Positions 26,408 to 35,540 of a stretch of DNA of 64,000 nt are shown in pieces. How positions within the stretch are numbered: the first letter of the stretch is position 1; each line of letters opens with the position of its first letter. The notes below the pieces were generated by a model. The model saw only the letters and a program-made list of their open reading frames with translations. It had not been told where the DNA came from and ran no database searches. The stretch is from NCBI RefSeq assembly GCF_008369325.1, contig NZ_VOBI01000003.1:1-64000 (forward strand). The letters run 5' to 3'. The position numbers and the translations under genes are program-made. This stretch comes from Pseudomonas sp. ANT_H12B. Lineage in GTDB: Bacteria; Pseudomonadota; Gammaproteobacteria; Pseudomonadales; Pseudomonadaceae.

Positions 26408-27166
26408 TCACTCTTTGGACGACAAATCCGCCATCCCCTTGAGCAATTCGATCGGCAGCGGAAAGACAATGGTCGACGTCTTGTCCCCGGCAATCGAGCT
26501 CAACGTCTGCATGTACCGCAACTGCATCGCCCCTGGCTGACGCCCAAGCATCTCGGCAGCCTGCATGAGTTTTTCCGAAGCCTGCAATTCACCTTCGGCG
26601 TGAATGACCTTGGCCCGGCGTTCCCGCTCGGCTTCGGCCTGTTTGGCGATGGCGCGGACCATCGATTCGTTGAGGTCCACGTGCTTGATCTCGACGTTGG
26701 CGACCTTGATGCCCCAGGCGTCGGTCTGGGCGTCGAGTACTTGCTGGATGTCGATGTTCAACCGCTCACGCTCGGCCAGCAGTTCATCGAGCTCATGTTT
26801 ACCGAGCACCGCGCGCAACGTGGTCTGGGCCAATTGGCTGGTGGCCATGAGAAAGTCTTCAACCTGAATAATCGCTTTCTGTGGATCGAGGACGCGGAAA
26901 TACAACACCGCGTTGACCTTGACCGAGACGTTGTCGCGGGTGATCACGTCTTGTGCCGGCACGTCGAGGACGACGGTGCGCAAGTCGACGCGAACCATTT
27001 GCTGGACCACCGGAATCAGCAGGATCAGGCCGGGGCCCTTGACCTGCCAGAAGCGCCCGAGCTGGAACACCACGCCGCGCTCGTATTCGCGCAGGATGCG
27101 GAAGGTCGACCCCGCCAGTGCAATCAGCAATAACAGCAGCGCGGCAAAACCCAGTTGCAGGCCCAT
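26408..27166 (-). CDS. Slipin (stomatin/SPFH-domain) membrane protein
   Basis: 252 residues. An N-terminal hydrophobic anchor (~5-25) is followed by the band-7/SPFH domain ([13 protein letters not shown], then [20 protein letters not shown] and [21 protein letters not shown]) and a helical Ala/Glu-rich tail ([18 protein letters not shown]). Bacterial slipins oligomerise in the inner membrane and usually pair with an NfeD protein, encoded here 2 bases upstream. The pair is thought to organise membrane microdomains or quality control. Confidence 0.9.
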   Translation of the reverse strand: MGLQLGFAALLLLLIALAGSTFRILREYERGVVFQLGRFWQVKGPGLILLIPVVQQMVRVDLRTVVLDVPAQDVITRDNVSVKVNAVLYFRVLDPQKAIIQVEDFLMATSQLAQTTLRAVLGKHELDELLAERERLNIDIQQVLDAQTDAWGIKVANVEIKHVDLNESMVRAIAKQAEAERERRAKVIHAEGELQASEKLMQAAEMLGRQPGAMQLRYMQTLSSIAGDKTSTIVFPLPIELLKGMADLSSKE

Positions 27167-27168
27167 AA

Positions 27169-27699
27169 CTATTCTCCACTCGGCGCCGCGTCAGCCGCGG
27201 CCACTTCCAGCAGCAATCCCTTGCGTGCCACCACCCGGACCTTTTGCCCGGGTTGCAGCGGCGTGGCGCTGAGTACTTGCCACTTTTCACCTTGCAGGTG
27301 CACCCAACCGTTGTAGGCATTGCCGGCCAGAGACATCACCGGGGCCACGCTACCCACCAGCCCTGCATCGCCACTGACGTTTTCGCGCGGTCGGGTTTTC
27401 AGGGCGTGGATCAGCAGGAAAATCAGCAGCAGTGCACTGATCAGTCCCAGGCCGATCATCAACGGAACAGGCACCTCGGTGTTGGTCATGATCACCGCGC
27501 CGATCACGAACATCACAATGCCGCCCAAACCGATCACGCCGTAATTGGGCAAGGCCGCCTCGGCGATCAAAAACGCGATGCCGAACGTGATCAGCCAGAT
27601 CCCGATAGGGTTGGGCGCCAGCAGGACGACGGTGTCCGCCGCGAATACCGATCCGCTCAGGGCCAACAGCAGCGCAACTGCACAGCAACGAATGTTCAC
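27169..27699 (-). CDS. NfeD-family membrane protein
   Basis: 176 residues: signal-like N-terminus, about four membrane spans ([13 protein letters not shown] segments to residue ~110) and a C-terminal OB-fold domain (~115-170, [20 protein letters not shown]). It is the short NfeD form without the N-terminal ClpP-like protease domain found in long NfeDs. It is the first gene of the slipin pair; stop and start are 2 bases apart. Confidence 0.87.
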   Translation of the reverse strand: MNIRCCAVALLLALSGSVFAADTVVLLAPNPIGIWLITFGIAFLIAEAALPNYGVIGLGGIVMFVIGAVIMTNTEVPVPLMIGLGLISALLLIFLLIHALKTRPRENVSGDAGLVGSVAPVMSLAGNAYNGWVHLQGEKWQVLSATPLQPGQKVRVVARKGLLLEVAAADAAPSGE

Positions 27700-27896
27700 G
27701 TGACCCTCCGGCCAATCATTGGGGGTTCTGTATACAGTCTAGCTGAGTGCTTAATTGTACGAATTTTGATCAGTTGTCGACGTTGGCCGACGGGCAGATT
27801 TCCCGCCGGTTTGCGCCAGCGGGCCTAGACTTTCAAGGGAGAGAAAAGGTTTAACTATCGTCCGCCCGAATGTTGTTGCGGACACCGAGGTGCATC

Positions 27897-28358
27897 ATGC
27901 GTATGGCAAAAACTGTGCAGAGCAGCCTTGAAAAGGCTCACTGCGAATTTGACGTCGTCACCCATCCACACTCGGCCAGCAGCCTTGAAACCGCGCGGGT
28001 TGCGGGCATTCCTGCCGAACGGGTGGCCAAATCGGTGATCCTCGACGATCACCATGGTCATTACCTGATGGCCGTGCTGCCCGCGAGTCGTCACCTGGAC
28101 CTGAGCAAAATCCGCAGCAGCGGCGAATGGCAGGTCACTCGGGAAAGCACCCTGGCGCATCTGTTCCAGGATTGCGAACGCGGCGCGGTGCCTGCGTTGG
28201 GCGAATCCTATGGCATGGACATGGTCATCGACCCACTGCTGACCCGGCAAAAAGACATCTACCTGGAGGCGGGTAACCACAACAACCTGGTGCACATGAG
28301 CGTGCCGGAGTACCTGAAAATGGTGCCGCATGCTGAAGTGCGCGAGTTGAGTCAGTAG
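27897..28358 (+). CDS. YbaK/ProX-domain aminoacyl-tRNA deacylase-like protein
   Basis: 153 residues with the YbaK editing-domain pattern (THPHSASSLETARVAGIPAERVAKSVILD, conserved Lys near 47; VPALGESYGM). Family members hydrolyse mischarged aminoacyl-tRNA in trans. GAGG lies before the ATG at 27897; a second ATG is two codons later. It is divergent from the nfeD gene and followed by a REP pair. Confidence 0.8.
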   Translation: MRMAKTVQSSLEKAHCEFDVVTHPHSASSLETARVAGIPAERVAKSVILDDHHGHYLMAVLPASRHLDLSKIRSSGEWQVTRESTLAHLFQDCERGAVPALGESYGMDMVIDPLLTRQKDIYLEAGNHNNLVHMSVPEYLKMVPHAEVRELSQ

Positions 28359-28380
28359 TTTTGCGGCGTCAGTTACATCG

Positions 28381-28447
28381 CCATCGCGAGCAGGCTCGCT
28401 CCCACAGTTGAGCGCGATTCCATGTGGGAGCGAGCCTGCTCGCGATT
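28381..28447. repeat. Paired REP element (inverted)
   Basis: CCATCGCGAGCAGGCTCGCT and its inverse ending TGCTCGCGAT are separated by only ~15 bases, a shorter pair than the others in the window. Confidence 0.86.
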
Positions 28448-28495
28448 GACTGCGCAGCAGTCACCCAATCATTTGCCATGAAAAAGGAGCCCGAT

Positions 28496-28741
28496 ATGGA
28501 ATCCCCAACCCACAGCCTCCCCAACCTGTTCAAACAACTCGGCCTGCCTGATGACGCCGAAAGCATCGACAAATTCATCGCCACCCATTCACCGCTCAAA
28601 CCCGAATTGCATCTGGCCGATGCATTTTTCTGGAGCGAGGGCCAAGCGCAGTTATTGCGGGAGGAGATTCTGGATGATGCAGATTGGGCGGAGGTGGTGG
28701 ATCAGTTGGATGTGCTGTTGCGGAAGGGGCGAGGGGCCTGA
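28496..28741 (+). CDS. DUF2789 family protein
   Basis: 81 residues (MESPTHSLPNLFKQLGLP, then HSPLKPELHLADAFFW and LLREEILDDADWAEVVDQLD). The family is small, helical and of unknown function. The ATG at 28496 has AAAAGGAGC upstream. The frame is open further back, but that part is the REP pair. It is convergent with the toxin gene, whose stop is 3 bases away. Confidence 0.83.
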   Translation: MESPTHSLPNLFKQLGLPDDAESIDKFIATHSPLKPELHLADAFFWSEGQAQLLREEILDDADWAEVVDQLDVLLRKGRGA

Positions 28742-28744
28742 AAG

Positions 28745-29026
28745 TCAACTGTTTGGTGGCCACTGTCGGGATGTATGGACTAGGGCAAGTATCCAGATTG
28801 CATCCGATTCTGGCTGATAAACCACACGATAACTTTGATGGGGAATCAACTCGCGAGTGCCTGTAATGATTCCGACAGGGCCGCTTTCAGGAAACTGAGA
28901 AATACGAGATATCGCATCAATGAAGCGGTTGTCCATTTCGAGGGCGGCTATCGCGTTGACGGAATGCAGGTAATCCCAGATGTCTGCACGATCCTGTGCG
29001 GCTGCGGGCGTCCAGATTATTTTCAT
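28745..29026 (-). CDS. RelE/ParE-family toxin
   Basis: 93 residues (MKIIWTPAAAQDRADIWDYL, then RELIPHQSYRVVYQPESDAIWILALVHTSRQWP). The pattern is that of the ParE/RelE fold, which inhibits gyrase or cleaves mRNA depending on the subgroup. The ATG overlaps the antitoxin stop (ATGA), the normal order for this type. The C-terminal HTSRQWP resembles the ParE-type ending (HxxRxWP). Confidence 0.85.
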   Translation of the reverse strand: MKIIWTPAAAQDRADIWDYLHSVNAIAALEMDNRFIDAISRISQFPESGPVGIITGTRELIPHQSYRVVYQPESDAIWILALVHTSRQWPPNS

Positions 29027-29301
29027 CCTTTCTTGGTTACCTGCGCACGCCTGGCGGCGAATTGTGCTTCAACTTCCTCATTGGTCAAGCCTTCACCAGC
29101 TCGCATGGAAATACGTGCATTGTCGACTTTGCGTTGCAAGAACGCTTCGTACTCGCGCGACTCTCGTTGTGTTTGAACGAACTGACGCATCATTTCCCTG
29201 ACGATTTGCGATGCGGGGCGATGAGAGGCTTCAGCTTCGGCCATGAACTCTTCTCGCAGCTCTGGTTCAAGTTTCATCGTGAAAACAGCTTGTTTAGACA
29301 T
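29023..29301 (-). CDS. Ribbon-helix-helix-type antitoxin
   Basis: 92 residues. The N-terminal strand and two helices (AVFTMKLEPELREEFMAEAE, then ASQIVREMMRQFV) fit the ribbon-helix-helix DNA-binding fold, and the C-terminal half (EAFLQRKVDNARISMRAGEG) would wrap the toxin. ATG 29301 is preferred over ATG 29307 because it leaves 8 bases after GAGG. A long palindrome lies just upstream. Confidence 0.83.
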   Translation of the reverse strand: MSKQAVFTMKLEPELREEFMAEAEASHRPASQIVREMMRQFVQTQRESREYEAFLQRKVDNARISMRAGEGLTNEEVEAQFAARRAQVTKKG

Positions 29302-29321
29302 TTTCATATCCTCGATTCGAA

Positions 29322-29349
29322 TACTGACGAAGTATATACGTCTTCAGTA
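29322..29349 (-). promoter_or_regulatory. Palindromic operator of the toxin-antitoxin operon
   Basis: TACTGACGAAGTA and TACGTCTTCAGTA are inverted arms matching at 11 of 13 positions around TA. The palindrome starts 21 bases upstream of the antitoxin start, where the antitoxin or the complex would repress its own promoter. Confidence 0.6.
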
Positions 29350-29406
29350 CCGGCGTTCATTTAGGTAACCGCCTCACGACGGATGGCAGCCAAATTGTTT
29401 CAAAAC

Positions 29407-29454
29407 TTGACCAACTTTCCCCTCAAATGCCATATTGATAGTTAGCAAACTAAC
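29407..29454 (+). promoter_or_regulatory. Promoter and MarR-type operator
   Basis: TTGACC at 29407 is 18 bases before CATATT at 29431. Just downstream, GTTAG-CAAA-CTAAC (29441-29454) is a perfect dyad in the form expected for MarR-family binding, 18 bases before the MarR start. Confidence 0.5.
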
Positions 29455-29471
29455 AGTGTGTATTTCCCCTC

Positions 29472-29927
29472 GTGCCGAAGAACCTCAACGCTCTCCAGAT
29501 GAACATCAGCAGCTCCATGGTGGTGGCCGCCAGGCATTGGCGCAAAATCTGCCAGACCACGCTGGTCAACTATGGAATCTCCGAAGCCTGCGCCGTTCCG
29601 TTGTTGATGATCGGGCGTTTGGGCGAGGGTGTGCGGCAGGTGACGGTGGCGCAGGCGGCCGGGATGGAGAGCCCGTCGCTGGTGCGCCTGCTGGATCAGC
29701 TGTGTCATGCCGGCTACGTCTGCCGTACCGAAGACGCCCGTGACCGTCGCGCCAAATGCCTGAGCCTGACCGAGACCGGTCGTGAGTTGGTGCAAGCCGT
29801 CGAAGTCGAGCTGGTGCGCTTGCGCCATGAAGTGCTCGAAGGGATCGATCAGAGTGATCTGGAAGCGGCATTGCGGGTGCTGAGGGCTTTTGAATCGGCC
29901 AATCACCTGCCGGTGATCCACCCTTGA
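29472..29927 (+). CDS. MarR family transcriptional regulator
   Basis: 151 residues from a GTG start; ATG 29508 is inside the first helix. The winged helix is at ~50-105 (VTVAQAAGMESPSLVRLLDQL, then the wing RTEDARDRRAKCLSLTE). It heads an efflux operon, its stop overlapping the next start (TTGA), and probably represses it. MarR proteins of this setting usually release DNA on binding aromatic acids or similar compounds. Confidence 0.87.
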   Translation: MPKNLNALQMNISSSMVVAARHWRKICQTTLVNYGISEACAVPLLMIGRLGEGVRQVTVAQAAGMESPSLVRLLDQLCHAGYVCRTEDARDRRAKCLSLTETGRELVQAVEVELVRLRHEVLEGIDQSDLEAALRVLRAFESANHLPVIHP

Positions 29928-31996
29928 GCGGATTTTTTACCGGCATGCCCCCGGCGCGGGACTGGTTCTACGGTGTGCGAACGTTCGCGGCGTCGATGAT
30001 CGCGTTGTACATCGCCATGCTTATGCAAATGCCCCGTCCTTATTGGGCGATGGCCACGGTCTACATCGTTTCCAGTCCGTTTGTCGGCCCTACCAGTTCC
30101 AAGGCGTTGTACCGCGCGGTCGGCACCCTTCTCGGTGCCGCCGCCGCGGTTTTTTTCGTCCCGATGTTTGTCCAGAGCCCTTATGTGCTGGTGGTGGTCA
30201 TCGCGCTGTGGACCGGGATTCTGCTGTTTCTGTCGCTGCACCTGCGCACGGCCAATAGTTACGCCCTGATGCTCGCCGGTTACACCTTGCCGCTGATCGC
30301 GCTGCCGGTGGTGGATAACCCGTTAGGGGTGTGGGACGTGGCCGAAGCGCGGACGGAAGAAATCTTCCTCGGCATCGCCGTGGCGGCGGTGGTCGGCGCG
30401 ATGTTCTGGCCACGACGGTTGGCGCCGGTGTTCAACGATTCGGTCAACAAATGGTTTGCCGATGCCTCGACTTACAGCCTGCGTTTCCTCCGTCGCAATG
30501 TGCAGCCGGACGAAGTCAGCGCGCTGCGCTCCTCGATGGTCGCGACCTTCAACACACTGGAGTTGATGATCGGTCAGTTGCCCCACGAAGGCGCGCGGCC
30601 GCAAACCGTACGCAATACCAAGGAACTGCGCGGCCGCATGATTCATCTGCTGCCAGTGATCGACGCCCTCGACGACGCGCTTTATGCCCTTGAACGACGC
30701 ACGCCCGAGCTTGTGGATAAGTTCGCGCCGTTGCTGACCGCAACCACCGAATGGCTCGGCCACAAAGACGCCGATCTCGTCCGCTGGCAAGCGCTGAAAG
30801 ATCAACTCGAAGCGCTGCAACCGTCCGCCGAAGCGCTGGACGATCGCAAGCAGCTGCTGGTCTCCAACGCTCTGTATCGCCTCGGCGAGTGGATCGATGT
30901 GTGGCAGGACTGCCGCAGCCTGCAATACGCCATCCAGTGCGAAAGCCAGGACAGTTGGCGGGCGGTGTATCGGCACTGGCGGCTGGGTCGGTTGTCGCCG
31001 TTTCTCGACCGTGGGCTGATGCTCTATTCGGCGGCGTCGACGGTGACCGCGATCATCGTCGCTTCGGTGCTATGGATTCTGCTCGGCTGGACCGACGGTG
31101 GTGCTGCAGTGATTCTGGCGGCGGTGGCGTGCAGCTTCTTTGCCTCGATGGACGACCCGGCGCCGCAGATTTACCGGTTCTTTTTCTGGACGGCGATGTC
31201 GGTGCTATTTGCCAGTCTTTATCTGTTTTTGGTGCTGCCCAACCTGCATGACTTTCCGATGCTGGTGTTGGCGTTCGCCGTGCCGTTCATTTGCATCGGC
31301 ACCCTGACGGTCAAGCCGCAGTTTTACCTGGGCATGCTGCTGACGCTGGTCAACACCTCGTCATTCATCAGTATTCAGGGTGCTTACGACGCGGATTTCC
31401 TTAGCTTCGCCAACTCCAACCTGGCCGGCCCCGTCGGTTTGCTGTTCGCCTTCGTCTGGACGCTGATTGCCCGGCCGTTTGGCGCGGAACTGGCGGCCAA
31501 GCGCCTGACCCGTTTCAGTTGGCGCGACATTGTCAGCCTCACCGAGCCGGCCTCGCTGGCAGAGCATCGGCAGTTAGGTGTGCAGGTCCTCGATCGCCTG
31601 ATGCAGCATTTGCCGCGTCTGGCCATGACCGGTCAGGACACCGGCATCGCGCTGCGTGAAGTACGCGTGGCGCTGAACCTGCTGGATTTGCTCGCCTATA
31701 CGCCGCGAGTCCTCGGTGTACCGCAAGCGCTGCTCCATCAAGTGGTGGCCGAGGTCGGCGAGTATTTCAAAGCCTGCCTCAAGGCTGGCGAACGTTTGCC
31801 GGCACCAAGTCCGTTGCTGATGACCCTGGACCGCACCCGCCGTGCCCTCAGCACGGAGTGCGATGAAGGTGCGCGTCTGCATCTGCTGCATGCCTTGAGT
31901 GGCCTGCGTCTGTCGCTGCTGCCAGGGGTGGAATTCGTCGGCGCCGGCGAGCTCGAAGAACCGCTTCCCCATGGCATCGATGGAGCGCCTTTATGA
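29924..31996 (+). CDS. FUSC-family inner-membrane efflux protein, AaeB-like
   Basis: 690 residues. Two sets of about five or six membrane spans (~20-165 and ~365-500) are separated by a cytoplasmic helical region, as in the fusaric-acid-resistance / AaeB family. With the small DUF1656 protein, a membrane-fusion protein and an outer-membrane factor encoded next it should export aromatic carboxylic acids or related compounds. The first codon is a TTG overlapping the MarR stop; ATG 29945 is an alternative. Confidence 0.87.
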   Translation: MSGFFTGMPPARDWFYGVRTFAASMIALYIAMLMQMPRPYWAMATVYIVSSPFVGPTSSKALYRAVGTLLGAAAAVFFVPMFVQSPYVLVVVIALWTGILLFLSLHLRTANSYALMLAGYTLPLIALPVVDNPLGVWDVAEARTEEIFLGIAVAAVVGAMFWPRRLAPVFNDSVNKWFADASTYSLRFLRRNVQPDEVSALRSSMVATFNTLELMIGQLPHEGARPQTVRNTKELRGRMIHLLPVIDALDDALYALERRTPELVDKFAPLLTATTEWLGHKDADLVRWQALKDQLEALQPSAEALDDRKQLLVSNALYRLGEWIDVWQDCRSLQYAIQCESQDSWRAVYRHWRLGRLSPFLDRGLMLYSAASTVTAIIVASVLWILLGWTDGGAAVILAAVACSFFASMDDPAPQIYRFFFWTAMSVLFASLYLFLVLPNLHDFPMLVLAFAVPFICIGTLTVKPQFYLGMLLTLVNTSSFISIQGAYDADFLSFANSNLAGPVGLLFAFVWTLIARPFGAELAAKRLTRFSWRDIVSLTEPASLAEHRQLGVQVLDRLMQHLPRLAMTGQDTGIALREVRVALNLLDLLAYTPRVLGVPQALLHQVVAEVGEYFKACLKAGERLPAPSPLLMTLDRTRRALSTECDEGARLHLLHALSGLRLSLLPGVEFVGAGELEEPLPHGIDGAPL

Positions 31997-32202
31997 TCGG
32001 TGATCTGGATATCAGCGGGGTGTTCCTGCCCACGCTGCTGGTGCTCATGGGCATAACGTATGTGTTTTACCTGCTGGTGCACGGGTTGCTCACGCGCCTG
32101 CACTTTTATCGTCTGGTCTGGCACCGGGCATTGTTTAACGTGGCTCTCTACGCTGTGCTGCTCGGCGCCGTGGACTCACTCAGTCGATACCTGATGACAT
32201 GA
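31993..32202 (+). CDS. DUF1656 small membrane protein, AaeX-like
   Basis: 69 residues with two membrane spans (~10-30 and ~45-62). DUF1656 proteins are nearly always encoded next to FUSC pumps. The start overlaps the previous stop and the stop overlaps the next start (both ATGA), which shows tight translational coupling. Confidence 0.88.
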   Translation: MIGDLDISGVFLPTLLVLMGITYVFYLLVHGLLTRLHFYRLVWHRALFNVALYAVLLGAVDSLSRYLMT

Positions 32203-33086
32203 AAAAACCTTTTTTGACCATCGGTCGCGTGGTCCTGACCCTGCTGATCGTGACCTTCGCCGTTGTCGTGGTCTGGCGCATGGTGATGTATTACATGTTC
32301 GCGCCCTGGACCCGCGACGGCCATATTCGCGCCGACATCGTGCAGATCGCGCCGGACGTGTCCGGGCTGATCCAGCGGGTCGACGTGCGTGATAACCAAC
32401 TGGTGAAACGTGGCCAGGTGCTGTTCAGCATTGATCAGGACCGTTTCAAACTGGCCCTGCGTCAGGCCAAGGCGGCGGTCGCCGACCGTCAGGAAACCCT
32501 GGCGCAGGCGCAACGCGAAGCCAAGCGTAACCGTGGCCTCGGCAATCTGGTGCCGGGCGAGCAGCTGGAAGAGAGCCAGTCCCGGGTGGCCCGCGCCGAA
32601 GTGGCGTTGATGGAGGCCCAGGTGGCGGTGGACAGCGCCCAGCTCAACCTCGACCGCTCGACCATCCGCAGCCCGGTGGACGGCTACGTCAACGACCGCG
32701 CACCGCGCAATCAGGAATTCGTCACCGCCGGGCGTCCGGTGTTGTCGGTGGTGGACAGCCATTCATTCCACATCGACGGTTATTTTGAAGAAACCAAACT
32801 GGACGGCATTCATGTCGGCCAGAGCGTCGATATTCGGGTGATCGGCGACCGCGGTCGCCTGCGTGGGCATGTGGAAAGCATCGTCGCCGGCATCGAAGAC
32901 CGCGACCGCAGCAGCGGTAGCAACCTGCTGCCCAACGTCAATCCGGCGTTCAGTTGGGTGCGGCTGGCCCAGCGGATTCCGGTGCGGATCGCCTTCGATG
33001 ATGTGCCGGCGGATTTCCGCATGATCGCCGGGCGTACCGCCACGGTGTCGATCATTGATGATCAAGCCCAGGAGCCGGCGAAATGA
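32199..33086 (+). CDS. HlyD-family membrane fusion protein, AaeA-like
   Basis: 295 residues. An N-terminal membrane span (~8-30) precedes a half-lipoyl motif (IVQIAPDVSGLIQRVDVRDN), a short helical hairpin (~75-140) and the return strand (LDRSTIRSPVDGYVNDR). The hairpin is shorter than in EmrA-type proteins, as usual for AaeA. Confidence 0.88.
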   Translation: MKKPFLTIGRVVLTLLIVTFAVVVVWRMVMYYMFAPWTRDGHIRADIVQIAPDVSGLIQRVDVRDNQLVKRGQVLFSIDQDRFKLALRQAKAAVADRQETLAQAQREAKRNRGLGNLVPGEQLEESQSRVARAEVALMEAQVAVDSAQLNLDRSTIRSPVDGYVNDRAPRNQEFVTAGRPVLSVVDSHSFHIDGYFEETKLDGIHVGQSVDIRVIGDRGRLRGHVESIVAGIEDRDRSSGSNLLPNVNPAFSWVRLAQRIPVRIAFDDVPADFRMIAGRTATVSIIDDQAQEPAK

Positions 33087-34531
33087 GCAGGGCCCCGGGT
33101 TTGGCTATCGCCGGATTAGGCCTGTTGCTGTCGGCCTGTCAGGTGGTCGGGCCGGATTATCACTTGCCGGACGAGGCCGCCGTACACCGTGAAGACTTGC
33201 AGGGCGACTTGGCGGTGAGCGGCAAAAATGTCGTCTCGGCACCGGTGCCCAGCGATTGGTGGCGCTTGTATCAGGATCCGCGCCTCGATCAATTGGTCCA
33301 GCAGGCGATGGCCTCTAACACTGATTTACGCGTGGCGGCGGCGAACCTGTCCCGAGCGCGCGCGCAGGTCGATGAAGCTCAAGCGGCAGGTGGCTGGAGC
33401 GGCGGGGTGAAGATGGGCGCCCAGCGTTTGCAGGAGTCTGGCGAAGCGTTCCTGCTGCCGGAGAAAGTGCCGGTGGCCAACGTCGGCGACATTGGCATTA
33501 CCACCTCGTATCAGTTCGATTTGTTCGGCACTTTGCAGCGCGGCATCGAGGCGGCCAAGGCCAATGCCGATGCGACGCAAGCCGCGGCCGATACTGCGCG
33601 AATCACTCTGGTGGCCGACGTGGTTCGGGCCTACACCCAAGTTTGCGCCGCCAACGAAGAGCAGGAAATCGCCCAGCACTCCCTCGACTTGCAAGCCCAG
33701 AGCACCACGCTGATCCAGCGCTTGCGTGACGCCGGGCGCGGTGATGAAACCCAGGTGACCCGCTCGCAAACCCAATTCAAATCCCTGCGCGCCGACATGC
33801 CGCGTTATGAGGCGGCGCGTCAGGCCGGGTTGTTCCGCTTGTCGATGCTGCTGGCCAAACCGCTGGATCAACTGCCGGCCGGCACCGATAGCTGCGCCGA
33901 ACTGCCGAAAATTGCCCAATTGTTGCCGGTCGGTGACGGCGCGACGTTGCTCAAGCGCCGTCCCGATGTGCGGCAGGCCGAGCGACGACTGGCTGCCGCG
34001 ACCGCCGGCATCGGCATCGCCACGGGCGAGTTGTACCCGGACATCAGCATCGGCGCGACCGTCGGTACCGTCGGCATCCTGGAAAACCTCGGCAAACCGG
34101 CGACCAATCGCTGGGGCTTCGGACCGTTGCTGACCTGGACCGTGCCGTCCAATGGCTCCCGGGCGCGAATCCGCGAGGCCGAAGCAACGACCCAAGGCGC
34201 GCTGGCACATTTCGATGGCGTGGTGCTCAACGCCATCCGCGAAACCCAAACTGGCCTGGCCCAGTACTCCGCGTTGCTGCAACGCCGCGATGCGTTGGCC
34301 GACGCCGAGCAATCGGCGCAATTGGCCGCAGACCAGACCCACCGCTTCTTCCAGGCGGGCCGCGCATCGTTTCTGGCGGACTTGCAAGCGACCCGCACCT
34401 ACACCGACGTGCGGGCGCAACTGGCTTCCGCCAGCACGCAGGTTGCCATGAGCCAGATCGATTTGTTCCTGGCATTGGGCGGCGGCTGGGAAAGCGGACG
34501 AACGCAACCGTCACAACCCGGCAAACCCTGA
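33083..34531 (+). CDS. NodT-family outer-membrane efflux lipoprotein
   Basis: 482 residues. A lipobox (LLLSAC) with Cys19 is followed by two outer-membrane efflux repeats (WWRLYQDPRLDQLVQQAM, then KRRPDVRQAERRLAAATAGIG). It is the last gene of the operon and overlaps the fusion-protein stop. It would form the outer-membrane channel of this second tripartite pump in the window. Confidence 0.9.
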   Translation: MSRAPGLAIAGLGLLLSACQVVGPDYHLPDEAAVHREDLQGDLAVSGKNVVSAPVPSDWWRLYQDPRLDQLVQQAMASNTDLRVAAANLSRARAQVDEAQAAGGWSGGVKMGAQRLQESGEAFLLPEKVPVANVGDIGITTSYQFDLFGTLQRGIEAAKANADATQAAADTARITLVADVVRAYTQVCAANEEQEIAQHSLDLQAQSTTLIQRLRDAGRGDETQVTRSQTQFKSLRADMPRYEAARQAGLFRLSMLLAKPLDQLPAGTDSCAELPKIAQLLPVGDGATLLKRRPDVRQAERRLAAATAGIGIATGELYPDISIGATVGTVGILENLGKPATNRWGFGPLLTWTVPSNGSRARIREAEATTQGALAHFDGVVLNAIRETQTGLAQYSALLQRRDALADAEQSAQLAADQTHRFFQAGRASFLADLQATRTYTDVRAQLASASTQVAMSQIDLFLALGGGWESGRTQPSQPGKP

Positions 34532-34613
34532 GGCCGTTGCTATGCTTTGATTTGATGAGGTCGCGCGTCGGGCTCATCAATCAAGGCTCGCGTTGGTCAT
34601 GGGGATTCCAATA

Positions 34614-35249
34614 ATGAAAAACCCTTATGCTCCCGGCTTCTGGTGCGCTATTACGGCATTGGTCTTGCTGTCGGCCACGTATTTCTACGGCATCATGCTG
34701 GCCCATCAGATCGACAAGGCGCTGGTGTTCCTCGATAGCGCTGCTGCGCTGATTGCCGTGATGGCGATCGTGATGGTGGCGGTGGCGTCAGTCCAGGGTC
34801 AGCGCGTCAAAAAAAGACAGTGCGAACGAGGCAAAACCCTGGTGCTGATCTGGGACACCAAGGTGGCTTTGCGTCGCGTCGAAACGGTGTTTGACCGGTA
34901 TTTCTGGGGCAGCTACTGGCAACCGGGGCGTACGTTCCAGGAAGTCATGGGTGAACTCACCGGCACGCCACTGGAAAAAAGCCTCGAAGTGCTCAAGAAG
35001 CAATGTCTGGAGCTGGACAGGCAAATCGCCGAAGACGGCCGGCACTGGCTCAACAACGCTCGCGAACTGTCCAATGTCGCCACCGCCATGGCCCGCGAAC
35101 GCTATCAACTGGACTACTGCGACCCGCGCGCGGAAGTGACGGGCGGGGCGGTGATCAATCGGGATTTTGAAGTGCTGGTGTATACGTGGACCGCACGGCT
35201 GAAAAGCTTTGATCATCAATTGGATGAGATTGAAGTCCAATATTCTTGA
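34614..35249 (+). CDS. Hypothetical membrane-anchored protein
   Basis: 211 residues, unrecognised. Two membrane spans are seen (~10-28 and ~45-65), followed by a soluble, charged and probably helical domain with many Trp and Arg residues (VALRRVETVFDRYFWGSYW). GGGGA lies before the ATG at 34614. It stands alone between the efflux operon and a REP pair. Confidence 0.7.
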   Translation: MKNPYAPGFWCAITALVLLSATYFYGIMLAHQIDKALVFLDSAAALIAVMAIVMVAVASVQGQRVKKRQCERGKTLVLIWDTKVALRRVETVFDRYFWGSYWQPGRTFQEVMGELTGTPLEKSLEVLKKQCLELDRQIAEDGRHWLNNARELSNVATAMARERYQLDYCDPRAEVTGGAVINRDFEVLVYTWTARLKSFDHQLDEIEVQYS

Positions 35250-35269
35250 GACTGTGTTGTCAGGTCTGA

Positions 35270-35350
35270 CGCCTTCGCGAGCAGGCTCGCTCCCACATGG
35301 GTTATGTGTCGATCACAAACCCTGTGGGAGCGAGCCTGCTCGCGAAGGCG
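35270..35350. repeat. Paired REP element (inverted)
   Basis: CGCCTTCGCGAGCAGGCTCG and its inverse CGAGCCTGCTCGCGAAGGCG flank ~30 bases. It follows the hypothetical gene directly and is part of a 290-base gap; the rest of the gap shows nothing I can name. Confidence 0.88.
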
Positions 35351-35540
35351 ATCTCATGACCGCAGAAACTCTCAACCCCCATGCGCGGTCCATAGACACT
35401 CTTTAACCTTTAATCATTGGGTCGCCCGGTGCGCCTGATGCTAACCTCCATTCCAATTTCAGCGCAGTCGTGACCGTAACCCGTCATGGGTTCAGGGAAG
35501 ACGACCACATTTTCAACAACGGACATCGATCGGGTAATTC

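Noticed and set aside
28424..28495. In-frame upstream extension of the DUF2789 gene beginning MGASLLA
   Set aside because: This text is a translated REP; the same peptide appears wherever REPs are read. The ATG at 28496 has a proper ribosome-binding site.
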